Assembly: GCA_030704615.1 (NCBI GenBank)
Contig: CM060731.1
Location: 29,326,001 to 29,390,000 of the forward strand
Length of the DNA: 64,000 nt
Reading direction: 5' to 3'
Source: Takakia lepidozioides
Taxonomy: Eukaryota > Streptophyta > Takakiopsida > Takakiales > Takakiaceae
Notes under the pieces: generated by a model
Told to the model about the DNA's origin: nothing
Seen by the model: the letters and a program-made list of their open reading frames with translations, nothing else
Database searches by the model: none
In this document: positions 47,698 through 58,515 of the stretch, piece after piece
Position numbering within the stretch: the first letter of the stretch is position 1
Layout of the letters: the number at the start of each line of letters is the position of its first letter
Translations under genes and position numbers: made by a program

Positions 47698-48281
47698 GTG
47701 ACACTGTAAGGCTCTAGTACTAATCTAATAGTGACACGGGTGGGCACCTGTTGCAGTTTAAGGGTCATATCCCAATGGCTCAGGGCACCTGCACCTGCAT
47801 CCACCGCAAGAACTCATATGGTTGGCTGGTCATCAACCCAGCCTCACCATAGAAGAAACACTGGTGGTCTTGCTGGTCATCACTCCAGCCTCACCACCGA
47901 CAGCATACTCTAGGATTGACCGGTGATCAAATCCGGCCTAATCCCTATGAAAGCAAGCGCCCACACAAAACCAACATGGCGCACAGTCAAGCATGCAGGT
48001 GTTGGGGGGGATCCAAACACAAGAAATCAAAACATCAACACCCATACACCAAAATCCAGCTGCAATGCTGATCCTGCAGAATATCCCAGCCCAAAACCCC
48101 GGACTGACTGGCCTCCACCAAGAGAGGCTTTGGCAACTACGAGTACAAGGTAATGAAAATAGTACAGAGATGGAGGGGAAGAATAGAAGCCCGCCCAAGC
48201 AAGATCTAATCCTGATCTATGCTATCAACTTCCAGACTTCTCTCAAAGTGCCTCGCTCTGCGTGATGGTAAGGTGTAGGAG

Positions 48282-48964
48282 GTATATCTATGTCCAGAAA
48301 CCTGCCACTAACTTGTCCCAAGCTACAGTAGCTCGCTCTAACCAACCCTCCTCCTCTTTCTGCCAGGTAGAGACAAAGCAATACTCCCCTATCTCCCGCT
48401 CACTGAACACTAAAGAAAACAAGGTAGGGTGTCTGATAGTCTCTCAACTCGAAAGCTTTGAGACGGTTGCGGGTGTCCTCATTGCGAATGACTGCATCTC
48501 CTTCACGCACACAAACATGTCATTGCTGATGAACCCCGCTCGTGGTTGCCTTGTGCAGAGCGTATCCGGCTGCAACCATGTCTGATTGCACAAACTTGTG
48601 TAGCTCCTGCTCCTCTGCTCCAGTACACCACGGCCTTGTGGCTGAACACCTTGGTCCCCGGGGCTGTCTTTGGCTGTGTTCCAAGCCTAGCTTTCACCCA
48701 CTTTGGTGTTTCACCTACAGCTGCAGAACTGCTGGCTCCAACAGAGTTCTGACTGTCCAAGGCGATATTGAGGCCCTCAACGCCAACTACAGCAGTTTAT
48801 TGTCCACTACTAATGCCTGACTCCCAGTATGCAATCAACTCGTCCAACTGTTCTCCACTCAAATCAGTTTGAGTTCCTTGGGAAACATAAATCTTGTCCC
48901 CTTTGGTGCACAGGCTAAGAGAAGAGACCTGCCCTTCAATCACGTCCTCATTTCCCCCAGCCAT
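48282..48964 (-). pseudogene. Unknown coding-like segment in the leader of the inner element
   Basis: Minus strand, ATG at 48,964 (MAGGNEDVIEGQVSSLSLCT ... GEQLDELIAYWESG), one in-frame TAA, then GETPKWVKARLGTQ. After 1-nt shifts it continues with QELHKFVQSDMVAAGYALHK, ENVP-free FFSVFSEREIGEYCFVSTWQ and LERATVAWDKLVAGFW, ending at about 48,282. Composition is protein-like over about 220 codons in the same orientation as gag, but I do not recognise a family. It could be a third element ORF or a captured host gene. Confidence 0.45.
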
Positions 48965-50329
48965 ACAAGGAGTACATCCCCAGATTTATCTCTCATGTAG
49001 ACCAGAACAGGTTCTAGAAACAGGATTGTGGATCTTTCATGGCACACTCACACTCTAAAAATTCCATAGATTTTTAGCAGAGTCCAAAAAACAGAAACCA
49101 AGTCTAAATAGGTAGATTTCCCCTTTCTGCAGCTATCCCCTCAAAAACTGAGTCAAACGGAGCCCATTTGACAAAGATATGACCAACCAGGCTCTTTAAA
49201 CATAACATTTATTTTTATTTTTATTTTTTTAATAAGACAAAACAAATACAAAGAAAACTCTATTGTCTTGGTTCCCTGTTCCCTGGTTCCCTGTTCCTGT
49301 ATATGTGCCCAAAGTTTCAAATTGGTACCAGCGGCTCTTAGGTATTGTTCATATTCGCCTGGCAGCCGTCGTCTCTGTGGCGAACGCAGCCCGCCAGTCT
49401 CCCGCAATCCTGTCAGCTCAACTTGAGCAACACAGATCGTTCTCGTGCACCATGATAGCTCCAAAACTATGGGCGGCCCAGGAAGACGACGTCTCCTCAC
49501 TTAATGAGAACGCTGAGTGCAAAAGGACAATGGTATAAACGGACAGCTGAAAGCGGCTCACAGTAAGGCCGGGGAGGCTATCTTTTGGCAAAGCAATTCA
49601 AACGTTCATGCACAAACTAGTACCAACCCTGGACGAGTTCCCTGGACGCGTCTAGACTCCCACCAAGCATGCTTGCCCTGCTGGAAAGGGCGGACCCGAC
49701 CCATTCACTTCTTCAAGCACAGAAAGAGAAGGAAAATCCCTTGGTGACGAAGGACTTGGTGCTTGAGGTGCCTGAAAACTGCTTCGATGGGCCTCCCTCA
49801 ACATTGGTTTGAGCCTCTTCCTTCTCAGCTGCTGCCTGAGTCTGCAAATGCTGCACGCAGCATGCTCCTAACTCCCACCTTCAATTCTTAGCTTGCATGT
49901 CTTACTTTGTCAGTCTCTTGCTTGTTGCTCCCACTGCTGCTAGGCTGGTGATGCATATCTGCAGAGGACCAGCAGCTCCCTCCCATGTGTGGAGCACCCC
50001 TTCTTGAGTCCATCCCTCATCCATTGTACAGTTCTGATGTCTATATAAGAGGTGGGAAGAGATATGGCTGATTGTTCAGGGATAAACAATGTTGCAATGA
50101 GGCAGCTGCAAGCTGCCAAATCAAAGACTTAGATGGCCATCAGCTCCTTTGGTTGTGCCCTGTTCTTTCATGCTCAAGCTCTCTCTGAATGGTCTCTCCT
50201 GAGCTGACAGTGCCCAACCTGTCGACTTCTCCACATTCTCTTTCACATCTCTACCGTCAGGTTGCTCTACCGAGACATCGCCGCTCCCGCTTCTTCCTGT
50301 CTTAACAACGTCCTCTGCCTCTTCAACCT

Positions 50330-51030
50330 TCAGTTCTCTTCTTCTCTCATGAGAGGTTTGCAATCCAGTGGGTTCTCCTAAATATTTTGCAACTTCCCAT
50401 TGTCATTTCTGCTGGGAACTGCACCATTCTCAGAGATCCATTTGTCTCGAATGCTTTCAAGTAGAGCTCGGCTGGACGGTTCTCATTCTGCACCTTCACA
50501 TACCAGCATTGTAGCGGCTTGCGTGCAAAGCGTAGCCTCATACTCTCATAAGCCTGTCTTGAGACACCAACGTAATATAGAATCTTTTCCTCATAAAAAA
50601 TGGCATACACACTTGCCTTCGAGTCAGGTTTGCTGCAATCTGCAATCGTACCTCCTCAGTCAAGAATGCTACGAACTCGAGATCACTCAAAATAAAGAAA
50701 GCCACCCACTTGTGCCTGTCGCCTTCGCAGTGCATCTTGCTTCCGCCTATATTCTTCTTGTGCCTGGAATGTGAGCTGCCGTGTTTGTCTTGGTGTTCAT
50801 CGGCTGCTGCCAGTTTTTTACTTCCACGTCCTCCATTATCCGAATTTGTTGTCTGCTTTCCCATCCAGATCCATGTACTCCGCAGCTTTCATCTTCTCCT
50901 TGATTTGCCTTGTGTACTCCAAAGCCTTTGGTGACGGTAGCTTCAGCGACTGCAACAACAGTGACGGCTCTAGCATCGTCATCCTCCAGGCGTTTCAGGG
51001 CACGCTGAATCTTGTGGTCACATTCAATGA
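50330..51030 (-). pseudogene. GIY-YIG-nuclease-like host gene fragment captured in the leader
   Basis: Minus strand, broken by several 1-nt shifts and stops but readable. It has a charged coiled-coil-like part (QEEYRRKQDALRRRQAQVGG), a helical part (FVAFLTEEVRLQIAANL), then SVYAIFYEEKILYYVGVSRQ and YESMRLRFARKPLQCWYVKV, the GIY...YIG...R layout of a GIY-YIG domain as in plant organellar proteins, and a C-terminal ENPLDCKPLMREEEN before TGA. No intron is needed across 700 bp, which suggests capture from an mRNA. Family assignment is by pattern only. Confidence 0.5.
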
Positions 51031-51132
51031 TATGCTTCTCAAACTAAGCACTACTTACACACAAATAATCTTGCAAGTGCTAACCCTCAACTCCTACCTT
51101 GCACTCACAGGTAAGAGAGCATCTCTCTCGAG

Positions 51133-51487
51133 TGATAAGAAAACTAGAAAACACACTGCTCACACCAGAAACAACATGAATCCATCGCTATTACTCTTTA
51201 AAACAGAAGTCGAGCCAGGGGCACCCCAAGCTATGGGGACTCCACCCCACAACAACCTACACCCCCATCATAAGCACACTCAAATCTAAACGCATGAAGG
51301 AGCTCGGTCGCGCAGGCTCAACTCGAGAGAGATGAGCCGCGCGACTGCCGCTCTCGTGAAGATAAGACGGACCAGGTGTCAAACTAAACTTGACACCTGA
51401 TTTAACACTTGACCTAAATCCAAGTGTTAAATACAAATAACTAGTTTTATTCTAGTTGTTTTCACACTGTGCTTATTTAACTTGACA
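51133..51487 (-). repeat. 355-bp long terminal repeat segment, right copy
   Basis: Matches 39,663-40,017 with three transitions. It directly abuts CATA and outer-chromovirus sequence on the right, without the 86-bp piece that an intact LTR should have there. Confidence 0.93.
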
Positions 51488-51654
51488 CATACCGTGCATC
51501 ACCATTCCAAACAAAATAGGAAGCACAACATTTGGAAACCATTTCATTTATAAACAAAATTTGTACAACACAAGTTTTTGCAATCGGATTCCTGAGCTAG
51601 CTAAGCCGGAGTAAGCATGCATTTCCTCCCCCACGATCTAAGGTTGATGTCCCC

Positions 51655-53902
51655 CTAAACACTTCTTCCACTTTTGAGGTCGCCTTTCGAAGTTGCAACC
51701 GCCTCAGATGCATTTCCCATCTCTGAGGCACCCACCCAAATTACCTCCACTTGATCATAGCCCTTCCATTTTACGAGATACTCCGTTTCTCGATTCTTGA
51801 ACTTCCTCGACTTAAGCACTGTCTCCACCTCGTACTCAGGTTCATTTTCATGATCCAAAAGCACAGGTGGCGGACGCAACACTTGATGCCGATTCGGACG
51901 CGCCTCATCTTTGAAGTAAGGTTTAAAAAAGGAAACGTGGAATACCGGATGCACCTTGTTGTTTGCTGGCAGCTCCAAATTCATACACATCCTCATTCAT
52001 AACCTTCCGGATGCGAAAGGGCCTTGCATACGGAGGTACGAACTTCAGACTCACTTCCGGAGGTAGTCGAAAATTCTTGATGTTCAACCAGACCTCCGTG
52101 CCTGCCTCAAACTTAACTTCCCTCCGTTTTCGATTTGCATGTCGTTCATACCGTTTCCTAGCTTTGGCAATGTTGTACTTTGCGAGCTCCAACAAACGCT
52201 CGCGTTCTTCCAGTACCGCTAGTGCTGCCGGTTCCTCAACGTCCTGGGCGGCCCAACTCGTCGGCACCAGAGCGCATCCAAGTGCTCTACCCAGTTTGAC
52301 TAGTCTGCCGACACATAATTATGCAAAATTTGCTTCACCACGGCATTCACTCTTTCCGTTTGGCCGTCCGTTGTAGGTCGGAAGACGGTGCTCGTCCCCA
52401 TTTTATTCCAAAGTGCCCTCCAAAATTTATTTGTAAACTTTGGGTTGCGGTCTGAGACAATATCCTTAGGGAGTCCATGATGCTTGAAGACGTGGGCGAA
52501 GTAAAATCGCCCCGTCTCTTGCGCCGTTACCGTCTCCTTGGTGGGAATGAAATGGCGCATTTTACTGAACCCACTACAACAGATCGCGGTAGTTATGACT
52601 GCCAAACCGTGGTAGTCATGGTTTTCATAACTTTGACCATGACTGCACCATGTTTTTATATGAAATTGACTTCCCGCAGTCGTTCATACGACTGTAGTCA
52701 TATGAACGACTATCTAAATAGTCGTCTGTATGACTACATGGCTCCGGAATGGGCGGAAGGCTGGTCAACGGCAATTGACCAAATTTAGCTCACCATTCAT
52801 AGTCATTTCCATGACTACAGTGTACATAGATGAGGTTACATGGTCATGATGACTACTGAGGATTTTGTAATTTGGTGTGTTTAATACAATTAAAACACCA
52901 TATGATCATATGAATGACTAATGGGTGTATTGGTTAACAGGTAGTGAACTATAACCCTTATAGTAAAGAGGTTGCAGGTTCAAACTCCTCTAAGTACAAT
53001 CAAATGGATAAGATGGCCCTAGGGTTAGTAGGCGAGCTAGGGATAGCACGTGGTATCCTAGATGGATTGCCACGTGGTTTTTTCATTATTATAAAATGCA
53101 TTACGCCACGTGGCACAATGCGGTGGCATTTGACATATGTTTTTATTTTTTTTATTTTTTTATTTAATCTAATTTTTTAAATCAATTGTGCCTCGCCTGC
53201 GCGGCAGAGTGAGTGGCGGAGTGTGGCGGGCTGCAGTATGGTATATATGACTGCAGTGAGAGATATCACTTGGTTCATATGACTGTAGTTATCCGGACCG
53301 TACCATCATGTACTCATTGTATTGACTTGGTTTGCACGACTTACAGTCATAGAAGTCATATGTACCGTTTATGACTGCAGAATAGTTATATATATAGTCA
53401 TAAATACCGCGATATGTTGTAGTGACCTATCCACCACCACCATGATTGCATCAAATCATTTTGACAGCGGCAAAGAAGTCATGACATCCATCGAGACACT
53501 TTCCCAATACCCATCTGGAATCGACAAGGGTTGTAACAGCCCCGCTTGCTTTTTGTACTCGCTCCGATTTTGTTGGCATGTGGTGCATGTCTTGATATAC
53601 TCCTCGGCCTCCTTCCTCAGTTTGGGCCATAAATACTCTTTCTTCAAGAGTGCCGCGGTGCGCTTGGCTTCGCCGTGGCCCGCAAGCGGGCCATCGTGGC
53701 ATTCTTTCAAGAGACTATCTCTGATCCTTCCCTTCAGCACATAAAGACGCTTTTGCTTGTACCGGAGCAGTCCATTGTGTAAGCGGAACTGCGATTTAAC
53801 CCCCAACCTCAAGTCCTGCATCACGGACTTTGCCATCTCATCCTTCCGGTAAGCCTTCCGGATTTTCCTTCGGAGCGTTGTTTTGTCCCTGGACACTAAC
53901 AT
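51655..53902 (-). pseudogene. Integrase and chromodomain of the outer chromovirus, split by a CACTA insertion
   Basis: Before the insertion: zinc-binding segment with HDGPLAGHGEAKRTAALL and CTTCQQNRSEYKKQ and the start of the core (WESVSMDVMTSLP). After it: MRHFIPTKETVTAQE, the second Asp in KDIVSDRNPKF, and Glu in DGQTERVNAVV. Then KVHPVFHVSFFKPY and the chromodomain EYEVETVLKSRKFKNRETEY plus LVKWKGYD; stop at 51,655. Removing the CACTA element and one TSD copy restores the integrase join between VDR and FSKM. Other shifts remain. Confidence 0.88.
52572..53426. mobile_element. CACTA-type non-autonomous element inserted in the integrase gene
   Basis: Ends CACTACAACAGATCGCGGTA and TACCGCGATATGTTGTAGTG are inverted (two mismatches in about 20, then TTATGACT shared). 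The 3-bp TSD ACC is on both sides (52,569-52,571; 53,427-53,429). Subterminal zones are filled with ATGACTGCAG / CTACAGTCAT-type repeats on both strands. 855 bp, no coding capacity. A B-box-like GGTTCAAACTC lies at 52,977. Confidence 0.92.
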
Positions 53903-53929
53903 GAGCTGCTATTTTCTACTTAAAGCATC

Positions 53930-55720
53930 GGCCACCATATTGTCCCGTCCCAGTTTGTACTGGATATCCACGTCGAACACTGCCAAAGTGTCTTGTCACC
54001 TAAGGTGTTTGGGGGACAACTTAGGCTGCGTGGCAAAATACTTCACCGTGACATTGTCTATGAACACCTTCACCGGGTTGGAACCAACATAGTGGCGCCA
54101 AAGCTCAAGGCAATGCACCACCGCCTTCAGTTTTTTTCTCGTGCGCATGCCACCGTCGCTCCACTTCATTCAGTTTCTTACTTTCGTAAGCCACTGGACG
54201 TCCATCCTGCATGAGCACATCCCCAATTGCGAAGTCTGATGCATCTGTATGAATCTCAAATGGACGGTCGAACTCCGGGATTTTCAGGACTAGAGCTTCC
54301 GCCATCCGCTGCTTCAACTCGGCAAAAGCTTGGCCACAAAAGGTGTTCCATACCCATATCTTGGACTTACACAGAAGGTCTGACAACGGCCCCGCGATCT
54401 TGGCGAAATTTCACAGATACTTTCGGTAAATAAGAAGCGAGTCCTAGGAATGATCACACTCCCGGGACCGAAGTCGGAGGCTCCCAGTCCAAGATTGCCA
54501 TCACCTTTTTGTCATCCATTTTGATCCCATCCTATGTAATCACATAACCTAGGAACTCCACTTTTGTGACCCCGAATTCGCACTTTGAAGCTTTGGCATA
54601 CAACTTCTCTTCCCGGGAACACCCTTTTTAGGTGCTCCAGGTGCTCTTTCTTTGTTTTCGAGTACCCCAGGATGTCGTCGATGTACACGATCACAAAGTC
54701 ATCCAACCACTCCTGGAAAAGGTTGTTCATTAGCGTGCTAAAGGTCGTGGATGTGTTGGTGAGCCCAAAATGCATCACCAAAAAGATATGATGCACGATC
54801 ACACGATCATATTAACCATATCTTGTCGTGCACGCGGTCTTTTCCTCATCTCTTTCCGCCACTCGGATTTGATGGTAACCTGAGCACAAATCGATCCGGC
54901 TGAAATACTTTGCTCCTGCCAACCGATCGAAGAGGTCGTCGATCCTTGGAAAAGGGTACCGATTTTTTATAGTCACCTTATTCAGAGCCCTGTAATCGAC
55001 ACACATCCGCATCGTCCCATCTTTTTTGTCTGCGAATAGCACCGGGGTTCCGTAAGGTGACTTACTCGGCCGGATGTACCCCTTTGATATTAGATCGTTG
55101 AGTTGGGCATTCAGCTCGACCAACTCTCTGTGGCTCAACCGGTACGACACGTTGGCAGGCGGCTCCGATCCCAGTATCACCTCTATTTTGTGGTCAACTC
55201 CTCTTTGCAGTGGCAAGCCGCTTGGTAAATCCTCCGGCATCACATCCTGGTATTTCTCCAGGATCCCCTTGATCCAATTTGGGCTAGGCTCCCTATCGAC
55301 TTCTTCTTCCACTTGTCTTACGTAAAGCAAAAACTGGGGCTCGTGTGGCTCCTCCACTGCCTACTCATTTGCTGTCAACATGTTTAATCGCGAGTCCCAC
55401 TCGGTTGGGCGTTTCCGATACCTGTAAAACTTCGCCACCATTCCCACACGGTAGCGTGATTATTCTCTTGCGGCCATCTATGACCGCTCCGGATTTGCTC
55501 AAAAATGTCATCCCCAAAATGAGATCCACTCCATCGATATCGCAAATGGTGAAGTTTTCACGTCCCTCCCAACCCCCGAGATGAAGAGGAACATTGAACA
55601 CCAACCTCGTCGCCAGTTGTGGTTAACTTTTGGCATAACGCACTTCAATAGAGGCCCCCACATCAAGACGGAAGCCCCAGCTTCCTGCCGTTTGACGGGG
55701 TAGGTGGTGTTGTCTATGAA
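53930..55720 (-). pseudogene. Protease, reverse transcriptase and RNase H of the outer chromovirus
   Basis: Protease relic FRLDVGASIEVRY (catalytic D-S/T-G has become D-V-G) and GVDLILGMTFL. RT blocks [56 protein letters not shown], then an in-frame stop with a short duplication-like insert near 54,800-54,830, and MHFGLTNTSTTF and VYIDDILGYS. RNase H PFEIHTDASDFAIGDVL follows, with later NMVADALSRK near 53,935. Clearly decayed. Confidence 0.88.
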
Positions 55721-55924
55721 GCGAGTGTACCAACAACGACACGTTAGTTCTGGAAATTATCCCACTTACGAACATTAACTGACTCCCTTTACGCAAGGGG
55801 CCAGTCTCCTGATACAACTCACAAGCGTAGTTGTCTACCTTGCAAGTCTTGGCGACTACTGCCTCTACCAAGCGACTGATGGAATCTTCAGACAGCTCCG
55901 TGGTCGCCTGATCATGTTCAATTG

Positions 55925-57000
55925 TCGGGGTTTCGCGCACTTCTTGGCCATGTGCCCAGACTCCCCGCAATTAAAGCACACTCCATCGAAGGTCACCTTC
56001 TGTCCGCCATAAGCCGCCGCACCTAATTTTCCTTTCGAAGCACCGAGTGCCGCTTTGATGTGTGAATGCCCTCCCTTCGATTTCCATGTGTCATTGTTGC
56101 CACGTGGCCTATCCTACTTTTTTTCTGGTCGGAAGGAGTCACCCTCGGCTCGCCGGGCCTTCTTGTGGTTCAGCTCCGTACGGCCTTGTCTTTCGCCCCT
56201 AGGAACATCCGAGAAACATTCAGCCCTTTCAATTGCCACATTCAAAGTCTTAGGTGGCTTCTCCTCCAACTTCCGCCTGGCCCATGGGGCCAGTCCCGCC
56301 ACAAAGTTGAAGACCATTTCTGGTCCGCCATATCGGCGACTTCGAGCAACAACACATTGAAAGCCTGAACATATCCCCGAATGTCATCTGTTTGCTTCAA
56401 ATTCCTCATTTTGTCTCGGGCGAGCCATGATGCGTTGAGGGGCACAAATTGTCTTTTCATAAGTTCCTTGAACCCACTCCAGCTCAAGGTTTCTGGGTTT
56501 AGACCTTGGTCATGAAGGCGTTTCTGCCACCATTGTTGAGCATAGCCCCTCAAATAGGTGGGAGCCACTTCCACCTGATCCTCGTCACTCAACTTGGTCG
56601 CCCGGAAGTACTGCTCCAGCTCCAAAAACCAGGTGTTGAGTGCCTTCCGATTTCGAATGTCCTCGAAGGTGCCGGGTTCCTTAGGCTTCACCTTAAACTT
56701 TGCCTTAGTGGAAGTGACATTAGCCGCCCTTATCACGTCTTTCAACGTCCCGCCAAACTGCGCCAACAACCCTTCCCAAAAGGCTACTGGCATGGGAGGC
56801 ATCTGTTGGTCTGTCGAAGCCTCCGGGAAGTCCTTGGGCTCCGACTCTGCAGATTCCTCCCGTTCTTGAACGGCCTCGCTTTCAGAAGCATAAATCGCCT
56901 TTTTCAATTGCCGCTTCGGTGACACGTCGCCCCCACCGGGCTCACCAGGATCATCATCTTTCGGGTCGTTCCGTTTTCGCTTTGTCTTGCCCGACCCCAT
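55925..57000 (-). pseudogene. Gag of the outer chromovirus
   Basis: ATG at 57,000 (MGSGKTKRKRNDPKDDDPGE). The capsid region has NTWFLELEQYFRATKLSDED and YAQQWWQKRLHDQ. After a frame change near 56,300 comes a basic stretch, then a zinc knuckle CFNCGESGHMAKKC near 55,960. Typical chromovirus Gag size and order. It begins 42 nt after the primer-binding site. Confidence 0.85.
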
Positions 57001-57041
57001 GATGAGGCCGATCTCAAGGACGATCGCGTACTGAACTCTAA

Positions 57042-57053
57042 GCTCTGATACCA
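57042..57053 (-). other. Primer-binding site (tRNA-iMet)
   Basis: Minus strand TGGTATCAGAGC, two bases after the 5' LTR, complementary to the 3' end of initiator-methionine tRNA, the usual primer of plant LTR retrotransposons. Confidence 0.93.
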
Positions 57054-57055
57054 AG

Positions 57056-57781
57056 TGTCGCGCACCTCACCTCGGTAAGCTCCCGTTCATGTCATAGATA
57101 TTCGCTTTGATATGCGCGCCTAACTCCCAAACTGGCCGCCGGGCCAACTCGAAGCTTCGGCTGCTCACCGGGACATAACGGTCCCCCTTTGCTCCTCCAC
57201 AAGACCCTCGCTCACTTTGGGCCTAGTGGAAATTCCCTTTGGTTGTTGACAGTCCGAAACAGCTCCCCATACCTTGGTCGCTTTCCAGCTCACAAGCTTA
57301 CTCACTAGTTTCTGGTCACCAACGGGCTTGCACTGTTCTCGGGGTTACTACTCCATATATATAGTTCTGTGACTGTCCGCGGGGGTTTCACAATCAACAC
57401 CGTCCTTTTTATGGCGAATCACCACGAAGACCCTTGACTCCCGGTGATGAGTCGCGGTGAGTCTTGGCCCACTCACCACGGCCCCAATGGACCGTGATGA
57501 GTCCCAAGACTCCCCACGACTCCCACCACAAGGTCTCCGCCCCATGGTGAGTCCTATGCCACCCCCACTAAGACCCACTAAGCTACCACCACCCCTCGTG
57601 GAACCACCCCCACCGCAACCCGGTGTGCGGGGCTCCACCTAGTGAGCGCCTCCGCCTCCTTGAGTGCCTTGGGCGCTCAAGGGTGCTTCAGCCCCCGTAC
57701 CTATTGTTGTCACTGCCCCCACCACAGGGGGAGCCCCTCTTGTGTCTCGACCCCCTGCCCTCAAGGCGAAGGGCCGCGACA
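57056..57781 (-). repeat. 5' LTR of the outer chromovirus
   Basis: 726 bp, direct repeat of 38,157-38,880 with scattered substitutions. Followed on the right by TSD ACCAA. Confidence 0.93.
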
Positions 57782-57786
57782 ACCAA

Positions 57787-58515
57787 CCCCGATCTCACAC
57801 ATCCATGCTATAGTGATCGATGTTTAAGAGTTCATATTAAAGAATGGAACTCAAATTCTATTTTAATTCTATTTTAATTCTTTATGAATTAGCCATACAT
57901 ATTCATGGTACATTTTGAAGGAATATGTCTTAAAACAAAACTCACCATAAGGATTTAGTTTTTTAGTTTTTTAGTTTTTTAGTTTTTTAGTTTTTTAGTT
58001 TTTTTTTTTCTCCAGCCAAAAATAATTTTATCTCTAATTATTTTTCATTAAAAAATCAGAAGTTTGGCAAGAAGGAGATGGTAGCGTGACGGCTAGATGA
58101 TATGCATTATAATGATAGGGTCTGAGGTTTAATTCGTGGGAATCAAAGCACATCGAATGATTGGTTGCATATGCGACTAATTAATGTATTTTTTCATTTC
58201 CCAAAAAATTCTAAGTCCCAGATCCTCGCTCCGCTCCTTTGTTCCTGATATCCGTTCCCCCATGCTCCACTCCTTGTTCCCTGTCCATTGTCCTTGCTCC
58301 CCTATTCCTGGCCCCCTCCTCGCCCTGTGGAACACGGCTTGCTCCTGGATTCCAGGTCGCCGCTTCCCTCCTCGCCCTGTGGAACACGGCTTGCTCCTGG
58401 ATTCCAGGTCGCCGCTTCCCTCCTCGCCCTATGGAACGTGGTTTGCTCCCTTTTACCCGGTCTTCACTCCCCTCTCTCCCCTCCCACTATGGGGGGGGGG
58501 GGGGGGGTGGTAACT
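57787..58515. repeat. Interior of the foldback element: microsatellite, tRNA-like module, 52-bp tandem repeat, poly-G
   Basis: (TTTTTAG)n-type microsatellite at 57,957-58,003. B-box-like GGTTTAATTC at 58,126-58,135. A GC-rich 52-bp unit starting CGCCCTGTGGAACACGGCTT occurs at 58,321, 58,373 and (partial) 58,425. A G run of about 17 lies at 58,491-58,508. No gene. Confidence 0.8.

Larger units (their letters stand above)
47698..51132. other. 3.4-kb leader of the inner element
   Basis: Lies between the right long repeat and gag. Besides the two coding-like segments listed separately it has a duplicated GGTCATCAACCCAGCCTCAC motif (47,829 and about 47,875), a T-rich tract at 49,206-49,235 and no other recognisable content. 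No canonical tRNA primer-binding site is adjacent to the LTR. Weak resemblance to the iMet PBS complement (GGCTCTAGTACTAA) is seen at about 47,710, just before gag. Confidence 0.4.
39577..51487 (-). mobile_element. Methyltransferase-encoding Ty3/gypsy element (inner, young), 11.9 kb, permuted ends
   Basis: Inserted in the outer chromovirus between its chromodomain and 3' LTR. Termini are TGTCGTGCGC... and ...TTAACTTGACA, flanked by CATA on both sides (39,573-39,576; 51,488-51,491). A 355-bp direct repeat (39,663-40,017 and 51,133-51,487) differs at only three positions, all transitions, so insertion was recent. An 86-bp piece stands on both sides of the left copy (39,577-39,662 and 40,020-40,105) and is missing at the right end. 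Coding order on the minus strand: leader with extra coding segments, gag-protease, cytosine-C5 methyltransferase, RT-RNase H, integrase, PHD finger. All enzymatic motifs are present, but single-base indels and in-frame stops interrupt the frame. Confidence 0.9.
38157..57781 (-). mobile_element. Ty3/gypsy chromovirus (outer element), 19.6 kb including two nested insertions
   Basis: LTRs are 38,157-38,880 and 57,056-57,781 (TGTCGCGCAC...GCCGCGACA, inverted-repeat ends). The TSD ACCAA occurs on both sides (38,152-38,156; 57,782-57,786). The PBS is TGGTATCAGAGC on the minus strand (57,053-57,042), complementary to initiator-Met tRNA. The polypurine tract GGTAGGGGAGTG lies beside the left LTR. Gene order on the minus strand is gag, protease, RT, RNase H, integrase, chromodomain. 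The LTRs differ at roughly 4 % of sites by eye, and reading frames carry stops and shifts, so this is an old copy. Without the inner gypsy (11.9 kb) and CACTA (0.86 kb) it would be about 6.9 kb. It sits just inside the left foldback arm. Confidence 0.93.
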
